The notes under the pieces: generated by a model
What the model was told of the DNA's origin: nothing
Database searches by the model: none
What the model saw: only the letters and a program-made list of their open reading frames with translations
Origin: DATKYV01 sp035528275
GTDB taxonomy: Bacteria > Acidobacteriota > Terriglobia > UBA7540
NCBI GenBank assembly: GCA_035528275.1
Contig: DATKYV010000360.1
Coordinates: forward strand, 1 to 6,190
Direction: 5' to 3'
Length of the DNA: 6,190 bases
Position numbers and translations under genes: made by a program
Shown here: piece after piece, positions 1-5,938 of the stretch
Position numbering within the stretch: position 1 is the first letter of the stretch
Layout: each line of letters starts with the position of its first letter

Positions 1-1002
1 CAATTGTTCGGGCGACATGTAAGCGATCGTGCCGACCGCCTCCCCGGACGTGGTCAGTGAGCCCTCAGTCGTCCCGTCGGTCGACAAGTCCGAATCGACC
101 GTCGCCCCGCCACCCGGCTCCGGAATCGGCTTGGCCAACCCGAAGTCGAGAATCTTGACCAACTCTTCCCGGGTGATAAAGATGTTGGCCGGCTTGATGT
201 CCCGGTGGACTATTCCTTTTGCGTGGGCCGCTTCCAAGGCGGCGGAGATCTGGCAGGAGACTCTTGCGAATTGATCAGCATCGAGCGGCCGCCCCGACAG
301 GCGATCTTTGAGCGTTTGTCCCTCGAGCAACTCCATGGCGATGAAGGGCCGGCCCTGGTGCTCGTCAACTTCGTAGATGGTGCAGATGTTGGGATGATTG
401 AGCGCGGAGGCAGTGCGCGCCTCGCGCTTGAATCGCCCCAGCGTCTTGGGGTCCGTCGTCAGATGCTCAGGAAGGAATTTAAGCGCCACGCAGCGTTCCA
501 GGTTGAGGTCTTCGGCTCTGAAGATGATGCTCATCCCTCCCTCGTCGATTTTCTCGAGAACTCGGTAGTGGGAGACCAAGCTCCCCGGCAAATCGCTGAG
601 AGATGCTTGGGGACGTGTTAGCTCGCCAGCCGCGGGCGGCTTGTCGAAGTGAAGTGCGTCGCCTCGTCCTTCGACGGGGTGGATGAACCGATACCCGCGA
701 CGGGGAAGGGTCTCAACAAAGCGCGGATTGTCGGTGGAGTCGCCCAGCGCGTCGCGGAGTTTCTGGATGGCCTTGGCCAGCCCATGATCGAAATCCACGA
801 ACGTGTCGTTGGGCCAAAGGGTCAGACGAAGCTCTTCGCGGGTGACCACCCTGCCGGGGCGGGTGAGCAAGGTGGCCAGAACCTGAAAGGATTGTTCCTG
901 GAGTTTGACTTTCAGGCCGCTTCTTCGCAGTTCACCGGACTCGAGGTCAACTTCGTAAACCCCGAAACGAATCACGCGCGCTGGCGAGACGGCCTGTCTC
1001 AT
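1..1002 (-). CDS. Winged-helix DNA-binding / Ser-Thr protein kinase fusion (C-terminus beyond window)
   Basis: The first 334 residues are visible and the frame is open at the left edge. Residues about 10-108 form an OmpR/CadC-type winged helix (Trans_reg_C family): the segment SFQVLATLLTRPGRVVTREE, a DFDHGLAKAIQKLRDALGD recognition helix, and the wing FVETLPRRGYRFI. A linker leads to a Hanks-type kinase domain from about residue 141. It has the VALK lysine K175, helix-C E194, HRDIKPAN at 266-273 (catalytic D268), DFG at 286-288 and SPE at 330-332. The product is therefore probably a kinase that also binds DNA. The Gly-rich loop is odd: D153-E-G-G-M-S158 has lost two of the three usual glycines. 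The ATG is supported by GGGGAG six bases upstream (1009-1014) and an in-frame stop further upstream with no other ATG between. Related acidobacterial proteins often continue with a membrane helix and TPR or beta-propeller repeats (recalled); that part is not visible. It lies 272 bp downstream of the other kinase gene on the same strand. Confidence 0.93.
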   Translation of the reverse strand, partial: MRQAVSPARVIRFGVYEVDLESGELRRSGLKVKLQEQSFQVLATLLTRPGRVVTREELRLTLWPNDTFVDFDHGLAKAIQKLRDALGDSTDNPRFVETLPRRGYRFIHPVEGRGDALHFDKPPAAGELTRPQASLSDLPGSLVSHYRVLEKIDEGGMSIIFRAEDLNLERCVALKFLPEHLTTDPKTLGRFKREARTASALNHPNICTIYEVDEHQGRPFIAMELLEGQTLKDRLSGRPLDADQFARVSCQISAALEAAHAKGIVHRDIKPANIFITREELVKILDFGLAKPIPEPGGGATVDSDLSTDGTTEGSLTTSGEAVGTIAYMSPEQL

Positions 1003-1008
1003 TTCGCG

Positions 1009-1014
1009 CTCCCC
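1009..1014 (-). promoter_or_regulatory. Ribosome binding site of the winged-helix kinase
   Basis: GGGGAG on the minus strand, separated by six bases from the ATG at 1002. It is the only clear Shine-Dalgarno match before a start codon in this window, and it decides the start of the fusion kinase. Confidence 0.7.
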
Positions 1015-1111
1015 AATTATGGCGCGAGAAACACCAACCGTCGCAGTCGGCAGGACGGTTCCAAGGACAGGTTAAGCTGCGACTATGAACCGGGGGTCTA
1101 ATACCGTTCGC

Positions 1112-1139
1112 AGCGTACCACTGAAAAGGGAAAGGTCAA
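1112..1139 (-). promoter_or_regulatory. Candidate sigma-70-type promoter for the winged-helix kinase
   Basis: On the minus strand, TTGACC (1134-1139) is followed after 16 bp by TACGCT (1112-1117). The -35 box matches consensus at 5 of 6 positions and the -10 box only at 3 of 6. Transcription would begin near 1105 and leave a leader of about 100 nt before the ATG at 1002. Within that leader, 1036-1042 and 1054-1060 form a perfect 7-bp inverted repeat with an 11-nt loop, a length expected a few times by chance in a window of this size. A promoter here would let this gene be expressed independently of the upstream kinase. No convincing terminator is seen in the 272-bp gap, so read-through is also possible. 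Confidence 0.4.
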
Positions 1140-1274
1140 GCGGACTTTTCTCAAGCTCCCGCGAATGTACTTCTTGTCCCTGCCGCATTTCGCCCACCGC
1201 GTCCCCTTCACGAATCCTTGCGCACCGCAGTGGCGCGGAAATGTGATTTCCTCATGCAGCGTTTGCCTGGGCGC

Positions 1275-4200
1275 TCAGAGCAGCCGCTTCAATGCCGCGC
1301 GGGCTTCGGCGATCTGCGGAAGTTTGGCGGAGGAGTTCTCGAAGTGGCTGAGGAATTCCTGATAGCCGTCAATCGCTTCGGTTTTCCTGCCGGCCTGTTC
1401 GTGAATCTTCGCCAGGTAGAATTGCGCCAGGGTGTAGGAGAGGAAATTGTGGCGTGAGGCCGTGTCCGTGTTGCTCCACAGGTTGTGGGCTTTCAAGACC
1501 AATCGCAATTGCTTCTCGGCCTCGGAAACCATTCCCAGGTCGAGTTGGGCGCGCCCGACCTCCAGGGCGTCGTGTTGCCAGAACAAGCGCGGCAGGGAAG
1601 GCCCGTTTGCGACGACATCTCTTGACTCTCCCGCGTAGAAGCTTCCCAACAGACGATAGAATTGAGCCGTTTTCTCGGCCATGTAGTCGCCCACGAGCGG
1701 GGAAAGCGAGGCGCGGTCGGCGGCGATTTCTTTGTCGGCGGCGGCTTGGTTCTTCATGGCTACGAGAGCCACACACTTCGCTCCCCGAGAATACAAAGCG
1801 TCGTGGCGCCCCGCGAGTGCCACGACGCTTTGCGGTTGCCCCTGCTCAAGATATATTTGAGCAGCCTTATTGAGCGGCACAGACGCCTTCAAAGGAGATT
1901 CTTTCGCGTAGAGTCGAGCCGCCTCTTCGTACCGGGCTACCGCCCGGTCGAGGCGGCCCCGGCCCACTTCGATATCCCCCAACACGCTGGCCGCCAGGGC
2001 GCGATCTGAATCCGTCGCTTTTTCGTAAGCCGACTGCGCACTCGCTTCCGCCAGTGAGTTCTTGCCCTCGTGCAGGTAGCTCAATGCAATTTTGATATTG
2101 GAGAGAGCAAACCAGTCCGGGTGCAGCTCCATATTCTTCCGGTAGGACGCGATGGCTTCATCATAGCGCCCGCTGATGGCCAGCACGTCGCCTCGGCTGT
2201 CGATGGGATTGGGATCGTTGGGAGGCAGAAGGGCGGCGTAGCGGTCGATTGAAGCCAGGGCCTGCGGCAAGTCACCCGCCAAGGCAGTGTTGTATGCGAG
2301 GTAGTTGTGAGCGCTCGCCTGCCGATCATCCAAGCGGATGATCTCTTCAAGCATGGACCTTGCTTCCCCAAGTCTCCATTCCGCGTTCCGGGCCGAATAG
2401 AGTACGTAGCGCGGGTTGATTTCTCTGGGGAATTCGCGCACCGCGGTCTCCGCAACCTGCTCGGCTTCTTCCAGGCGGCCGTCAAGCCGGAATTGCGCGG
2501 CTTGGATCAGCAACTTCTGCTGTCGGGGCAGCCGCTCGGCCAGTTGCGCGGCCCGTTGCATCGCCGCGCGGGCTTTGGGGAGGTCGGCGGTTGCGTTGGC
2601 AAGAAAGAATTGTGCCATGGCGAATTGCGGGTCGAGTTCAATGGCGCGGCGGAAGTAGGCCTCCGCCTTGTCCGTCATATAGCGGTCGAGATATTGGAGA
2701 CCCTCTTCGTAGGCTTTCAAAGCCTCCAGGTTGGAGGTGAGCGCTGCGGCAGCGTCGGGCCGGGCGGCCGCTTTGCCTACGAGTTTCTCGAGGATTCCGG
2801 CGGTAGCTTGGTCAACCATGGCGAAAACCGCCTGGGCGTTCTCGCCTTCCACCTTGTCGGCGAACAAGACCTTCCCAGTGGCGGTTTCCTGAACGCGCAG
2901 GTCGAGGCGCAGGCGCTCGCCCACCCTGAGCAGCGCGCCGCTCAAAAACATGTCGGCGCGCGCTTCTTCAGCCACCTCGCGAGCCCCGTCGGGCGGCAGC
3001 CGGCCTTCGCCATCCGCTTTGCGGCTGATCAAGCCTCGCACGCGCTCCGTCGAGATCACCTGCAACGTTCCCGATTGAGCCAGGTTCGTGGTGAGGAGCT
3101 CGACGACTCCGCGGTCCAGCCACTCGAGGGAGCGGTCCTGCGAGAGATTCTCGATTTGCACCACGGCCAGCGCCTTGCCCGTGCCCGTCGGCTGACGGGC
3201 GGGGCGGCTCGTAAAGCTGGGCCCCCATTTCCAAATTGCCAGCGCGCCCAATATCGCGATCGCAACAACACCGGCAGCGATAGCAAAGCGCCGCTTCTGG
3301 ACCGGCGAAGTCCTCACTGCCACCTCAGGGCCGGATACGGCCGCAACTGCCGTCGAGCGCCCCGAATCCGTATCGCGCTTCAGCCGCTTCAAATCCGCGC
3401 GCAGGTCCGCGGCGTGCTGGTAGCGAACGTCGCGATCTTTTTCCAGCGCCTTGCTGATGATCTCTTCGAGTTGCGGGGGAATGTCAGGGTTCAGGCGCAC
3501 AGGAGAAGTGGGCGCCTGGCTGAGGATCGAGTTGAAAATCACCGCCGACGTGGTCCCCGAGAAGGGCTGGCGGCCGGTGGCCATTTCGTAGAGCACCGCG
3601 CCGAACGAGAACAAGTCCGAGCGCGCGTCGAGCTCCTTGCCGCGCGCCTGCTCCGGCGACATGTAGGCGACCGTGCCCATTGTTGTGCCGGGACTGGTGA
3701 GGTGCTCAGGTTCAGCCAGGGTCGGCGCGTTGGTGTGGAGAGGTGCTTCGCGAACCGCCCCTACCTGCGGTGTCAGTTTCGCCAGGCCAAAATCAAGAAT
3801 CTTTGCCTGCCCGCGCTTGGTCACGAAAATATTCGCCGGCTTGATGTCGCGGTGCACGATGCCCTGGGAGTGAGCGGCGTCCAACGCGTCGGCAAGCTGG
3901 ATGGCGAGGTCGAGCAGCGAATCAAGCTGTAGCGGCGCTCTGTGAGCGCCGACCTCGGACCGGCGGTCATAGACCGCCGCTACAGTGCCAATGTGGTGCT
4001 TGAGGGTCTCCCCCTCAAGGAATTCCATGGCGATAAACGGCTGGCCCTTATGCTCGTCAATTTCGTAGATCGTGCAGATGCTTGGGTGGTTGAGGGCGGA
4101 GGCGGCACGCGCTTCGCGATGGAAACGCTCCAGCGCTTGCCGGTCCTTGGCGAGCTCCTCGGGAAGAAACTTCAGCGCCACGGGCCGGCCGAGCTTCAGG

Positions 4201-4283
4201 TCTTCGGCCTTGTAGACCACACCCATGCCGCCGCCACCCAGCTGCTCGACAATGCGATAGTGAGAGACTGTTTCGCCGATCAT
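1275..4283 (-). CDS. Transmembrane Ser/Thr protein kinase with TPR-like sensor region
   Basis: Complete 1002-residue PknB-type (Hanks) kinase. The kinase domain spans about residues 8-300: Gly-rich loop LGGGGMG at 15-21, VALK lysine K38, helix-C E57, HRDIKPAN at 144-151 (catalytic D146), DFG at 164-166, SPE at 209-211, and SDLFSFG from 222. All catalytic residues are present, so it should be active. A KRR stretch (330-332) precedes one membrane helix (about 333-350), placing the kinase in the cytoplasm and the rest probably outside. Residues about 370-500 resemble the TolB/FlgO-like domain found in many CadC and adenylate-cyclase relatives. About 520-1000 is helical, Ala-rich and TPR-like (for example AEAYFRRAIELDPQF near 541-555), probably for protein binding. 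The start MIGETVSHYRI is the usual opening of this family, though its Shine-Dalgarno is weak. Oddities: residues 100-119 are encoded by a 59-bp REP-like element, and residues 818-830 by a perfect 14-bp inverted repeat. The kinase core is very like that of the downstream winged-helix kinase. Substrate and signal are unknown. Confidence 0.95.
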   Translation of the reverse strand: MIGETVSHYRIVEQLGGGGMGVVYKAEDLKLGRPVALKFLPEELAKDRQALERFHREARAASALNHPSICTIYEIDEHKGQPFIAMEFLEGETLKHHIGTVAAVYDRRSEVGAHRAPLQLDSLLDLAIQLADALDAAHSQGIVHRDIKPANIFVTKRGQAKILDFGLAKLTPQVGAVREAPLHTNAPTLAEPEHLTSPGTTMGTVAYMSPEQARGKELDARSDLFSFGAVLYEMATGRQPFSGTTSAVIFNSILSQAPTSPVRLNPDIPPQLEEIISKALEKDRDVRYQHAADLRADLKRLKRDTDSGRSTAVAAVSGPEVAVRTSPVQKRRFAIAAGVVAIAILGALAIWKWGPSFTSRPARQPTGTGKALAVVQIENLSQDRSLEWLDRGVVELLTTNLAQSGTLQVISTERVRGLISRKADGEGRLPPDGAREVAEEARADMFLSGALLRVGERLRLDLRVQETATGKVLFADKVEGENAQAVFAMVDQATAGILEKLVGKAAARPDAAAALTSNLEALKAYEEGLQYLDRYMTDKAEAYFRRAIELDPQFAMAQFFLANATADLPKARAAMQRAAQLAERLPRQQKLLIQAAQFRLDGRLEEAEQVAETAVREFPREINPRYVLYSARNAEWRLGEARSMLEEIIRLDDRQASAHNYLAYNTALAGDLPQALASIDRYAALLPPNDPNPIDSRGDVLAISGRYDEAIASYRKNMELHPDWFALSNIKIALSYLHEGKNSLAEASAQSAYEKATDSDRALAASVLGDIEVGRGRLDRAVARYEEAARLYAKESPLKASVPLNKAAQIYLEQGQPQSVVALAGRHDALYSRGAKCVALVAMKNQAAADKEIAADRASLSPLVGDYMAEKTAQFYRLLGSFYAGESRDVVANGPSLPRLFWQHDALEVGRAQLDLGMVSEAEKQLRLVLKAHNLWSNTDTASRHNFLSYTLAQFYLAKIHEQAGRKTEAIDGYQEFLSHFENSSAKLPQIAEARAALKRLL
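1794..1832. repeat. Perfect 14-bp inverted repeat inside the kinase TPR-like region
   Basis: CAAAGCGTCGTGGC (1794-1807) is exactly complementary to 1819-1832, with an 11-nt loop (1808-1818). A G-T wobble and a C-G pair could extend the stem to 16 bp. It is read in frame as residues about 818-830 of the long kinase. A perfect 14-bp stem this close together is not expected by chance in 6 kb, unlike the 7- to 8-bp stems seen elsewhere here. It may be a REP-type repeat or a structured mRNA element. Confidence 0.85.
3736..3765. repeat. Possible decayed palindromic repeat in the kinase activation loop
   Basis: The palindrome TTCGCGAA (3747-3754) is flanked on one side by CCGCCCCTACC (3755-3765) and on the other by a partly complementary arm (3736-3746; about 6 of the first 10 pairs plus one wobble). 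The good arm resembles half of a palindrome of the type GTAGGGGCGG-TTCGCGAA-CCGCCCCTAC that I recall from many bacterial genomes. It encodes residues about 173-183, between DFG and SPE. The activation-loop length is similar to that of the neighbouring kinase, so the protein does not independently show an insertion. Confidence 0.3.
3927..3985. repeat. 59-bp REP-like two-hairpin element inserted in frame in the kinase domain
   Basis: The ends are a perfect 11-bp inverted repeat, CTGTAGCGGCG (3927-3937) against 3975-3985. Nested inside are two perfect hairpins. One has a 7-bp stem, GGCGCTC (3934-3940) with 3944-3950 around a TGT loop. The other has an 8-bp stem, CGGCGGTC (3961-3968) with 3972-3979 around an ATA loop. 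Ten bases separate them. The GTAGCGGCGGTC arm matches a palindromic family I recall from acidobacterial and verrucomicrobial genomes. It is translated as residues about 100-119 of the kinase, between the hinge and the helix before HRD. No target-site duplication is obvious. Confidence 0.88.
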
Positions 4284-4309
4284 TGTGTAAGTGCAACCCC
4301 AGGAAATGG

Positions 4310-4338
4310 ATGGTAGACCGCAGAGGTGCCTGAGTCAA
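4310..4338 (-). promoter_or_regulatory. Sigma-70-type promoter of the long kinase gene
   Basis: On the minus strand, TTGACT (4333-4338, 5 of 6 consensus) is followed after exactly 17 bp by TACCAT (4310-4315, 4 of 6). The predicted start near 4303 gives a leader of about 20 nt before the ATG at 4283. The only Shine-Dalgarno candidate in the leader is GGGG, 13 bases from the start, which is far. The promoter lies between the kinase start and the stop codon of the acetyltransferase remnant. Confidence 0.6.
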
Positions 4339-4358
4339 TGCGGCCGTCGGTCAGGGAG

Positions 4359-4568
4359 CTAGCGCCAATCGTCGATTACAAATGCCTCGATGCGGTTATA
4401 GATGGTTTCGGAGTTCCGGTTCATGGCCACCCCCTGGGTGAACGACCGGAAGCCGCGTCTGCGCATGGCGCGATAGGCCTCCAGGCGGCCCATATTGACG
4501 CCCGCCACCAGCCGCCCCAGCCCTCGCGCGGCGGATCGAAGACCCGCCTTGGCGGGGAAAAGCCCCAA
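4359..4568 (-). pseudogene. C-terminal remnant resembling a GNAT N-acetyltransferase
   Basis: A 69-codon open frame ends in TAG. The part RGLGRLVAGVNMGRLEAYR, then a GFRSFTQGVAM stretch, and the end EAFVIDDWR look like the last helix-strand unit of a GNAT acetyltransferase (acetyl-CoA-dependent transfer to an amine). That reading is from recalled family patterns. The usual N-terminal strands and the acetyl-CoA loop are missing. The open frame can only begin at a weak TTG without a Shine-Dalgarno, and its first residues are encoded by the CCCGCC-TT-GGCGGG-type palindrome at 4543-4556. Beyond that lies the heptamer array. The simplest reading is a gene whose 5' part was lost at a repeat-rich junction. 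A short real protein cannot be excluded. Confidence 0.55.
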
Positions 4569-4583
4569 CCGTGACTACCCGCT

Positions 4584-4646
4584 GATTGCTGACCGCCGTT
4601 TACCGTCTACCGTCTGCTGGCTCCTGTCCACTGACAACTGACGACT
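4584..4646. repeat. Degenerate heptanucleotide tandem array, upstream copy
   Basis: Nine consecutive 7-bp units in strict phase with approximate consensus G-A/T-C-x-A/G-C-T/C. Examples are GTCTACC (4605-4611), GTCCACT (4626-4632) and GACAACT (4633-4639). The array fills the space between the acetyltransferase remnant and the promoter of the enolase-superfamily gene. A second array of the same family lies downstream of that gene, and the two share the 13-mer ACTGACAACTGAC (4630-4642 and 6056-6068). Confidence 0.75.
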
Positions 4647-4657
4647 TCCCATTAAGG

Positions 4658-4685
4658 TTGTCTCGGGGAACACTTCAGCTATAAT
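4658..4685 (+). promoter_or_regulatory. Promoter giving a leaderless mRNA for the enolase-superfamily gene
   Basis: TTGTCT (4658-4663) and a perfect TATAAT (4680-4685) are separated by 16 bp. The ATG begins only 7 bases after the -10 box, so transcription should start at or within a base of the start codon. No Shine-Dalgarno is present in this stretch, which agrees with leaderless translation. Confidence 0.7.
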
Positions 4686-4692
4686 CCCCCGC

Positions 4693-5919
4693 ATGAAACG
4701 CCGATCCATATTGAAATCGATTCCCGTGGCGCTGGGCGCCGCGGCGCTCGCGCCAATCCAGAAAGCCAGTGGCGCCATTCCCGACATGAAGATCACGCGC
4801 ATCCGGTACTATCACGTTGGGCCGGAGGCGCAAGGAATCTTCAACCAGTCGCGCCATGTGGTGACGGTGGAGACGGACCAGGGGATCACCGGCATCGGCG
4901 AAGGGGGCCACGAGGACTCCATCGAGCAGCTCGCCGGTCTGGTGATCGGAGAGAATCCCTCGCGCATCGAGCACCTGTGGCAGTTGATGTACCGTGCTTA
5001 CTTTTACCCGCCGGGACGCGAGAAGCTCCACGCCCTGGGCGCCATCGATCTGGCTCTGTGGGACATCAAGGGCAAAGCCCTCGGGGTGCCGGTCTACGAG
5101 CTGCTCGGCGGCCTCACCCGCGACCACGTGGAGTGCTACGCCACGGCGTTCCCCAGCCAAGGAACGTTGAAAGAAACCGCGCGCGCCTGCATCGAGTTCG
5201 GCTACCGTGCTTTCCGCTTTCATGGCGCCAGCCCGGACAATCCTCCGGTCTACGAGCACCGCAAGATGGTGGACGAGACCTTTCGCCTGTGCCAGGAGGT
5301 CCGCGAGGGGGTGGGCGAAGACGGCGACTGGGCCATTGACTTTCATACCCGGTACGACATGGCGGACGCCATCCGCCTCTGCGAGCTTATCGAGCCGCTG
5401 CGCCCGCTCTTCGTGGAAGACCTCGTGCGATCGGAAAACCCCGAGGTCTACCGCACTCTGCGGCCGATGGTGAAAGTCCCCATCGCCGTTGGCGAGCACT
5501 ACGGCGACCGCTGGGATACGAACGTCCTCATCGAAAACCAGCTCCTCGATTACAGCCGCGTCACGCTGCCCAACTGCGGCGGCATCACCGAATACACGAA
5601 GCTCGCGGCGCTCTGTGAGACGCACTATGTGGGCCTGATCCCGCACTTCACGGGGCCCATCGCCGAAGCCGCGCTGGTCCACTGTATCGCCTCCTCTCCC
5701 GGCCCGGCACTGATGGAAATGCTCGGCCGGGGCGAGGCCGAGGCGCCGCACCTGCCCGAGGTCTACGACTTCCGCAAAGGCAAGCTCTATCCGCGCAACA
5801 AGCCGGGGCTCGGCGTCGAATTCGACCCCAGCCGGGTCAAATTGATCCTGGAAGTGACGGAGCGGAGCGGCGAGCCGCGCCTCTACCAGCGTCCAGACGG
5901 ATCGATTACGAATTGGTAG
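4693..5919 (+). CDS. Tat-exported mandelate racemase / galactonate dehydratase-like enolase-superfamily protein
   Basis: Complete protein of 408 residues, a normal length for this family plus a signal peptide. The N-terminus MKRRSILKSIPVALGAAALA has the twin-arginine pattern (R3-R4), a hydrophobic core and likely cleavage near ASGA (about residue 28), so the folded enzyme should cross the membrane by Tat. The enolase N-terminal domain covers about 33-145 and the barrel about 146-390. Barrel motifs follow D-galactonate dehydratase: DFH (D216, H218), FVED (E242) and VGE (E268) supply the likely metal ligands and one catalytic His; H318 in LIPHFTGP is the likely second His. Expected chemistry is proton abstraction next to a carboxylate, with loss of water from a sugar acid; the substrate is unknown. 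Where DgoD has QPD before the GG turn, this protein has VTLPN, with T291 in place of the Asp expected to pair with the His. Leaderless promoter upstream; repeat arrays on both sides. Racemase or cycloisomerase activity is less likely but possible. Confidence 0.92.
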   Translation: MKRRSILKSIPVALGAAALAPIQKASGAIPDMKITRIRYYHVGPEAQGIFNQSRHVVTVETDQGITGIGEGGHEDSIEQLAGLVIGENPSRIEHLWQLMYRAYFYPPGREKLHALGAIDLALWDIKGKALGVPVYELLGGLTRDHVECYATAFPSQGTLKETARACIEFGYRAFRFHGASPDNPPVYEHRKMVDETFRLCQEVREGVGEDGDWAIDFHTRYDMADAIRLCELIEPLRPLFVEDLVRSENPEVYRTLRPMVKVPIAVGEHYGDRWDTNVLIENQLLDYSRVTLPNCGGITEYTKLAALCETHYVGLIPHFTGPIAEAALVHCIASSPGPALMEMLGRGEAEAPHLPEVYDFRKGKLYPRNKPGLGVEFDPSRVKLILEVTERSGEPRLYQRPDGSITNW

Positions 5920-5938
5920 GCAAATCCTGCCATTGAGT

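Noticed and set aside
78..101. 7-bp inverted repeat with a 10-nt loop inside the fusion kinase activation loop
   Set aside because: Stems of this length are expected several times by chance in a GC-rich window of this size, and it has no further structure.
205..621. Antisense frame over the fusion kinase resembling the antisense frame at 3942-4316
   Set aside because: The two look alike only because the kinase domains on the other strand are homologous. They do not form a protein family of their own.
1237..1251. 6-bp inverted repeat after the long kinase stop codon, considered as a terminator
   Set aside because: The stem is short and AT-rich and no T-run follows on the minus strand, so it is not a credible intrinsic terminator.
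1926..1950. 7-bp hairpin with a 4-nt loop within the kinase gene
   Set aside because: Chance-level stem over a normal TPR-like sequence.
2324..2343. 8-bp inverted repeat with a 4-nt loop in the kinase coding region
   Set aside because: About one such match is expected by chance. The encoded peptide is an ordinary TPR-like segment with no sign of insertion.
2307..3932. 541-codon open frame on the plus strand antisense to the long kinase
   Set aside because: The opposite strand encodes a clear kinase with membrane and TPR-like regions. The antisense translation has no recognisable domain and is a GC-driven shadow.
4584..4646. Considered as a CRISPR array
   Set aside because: The units are contiguous degenerate heptamers without spacers, and no cas gene is present.
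4675..5751. 358-codon open frame on the minus strand antisense to the enolase-superfamily gene
   Set aside because: The plus strand has all family motifs. The antisense frame is rich in His, Arg, Gly and Val, as expected from third-position GC bias.
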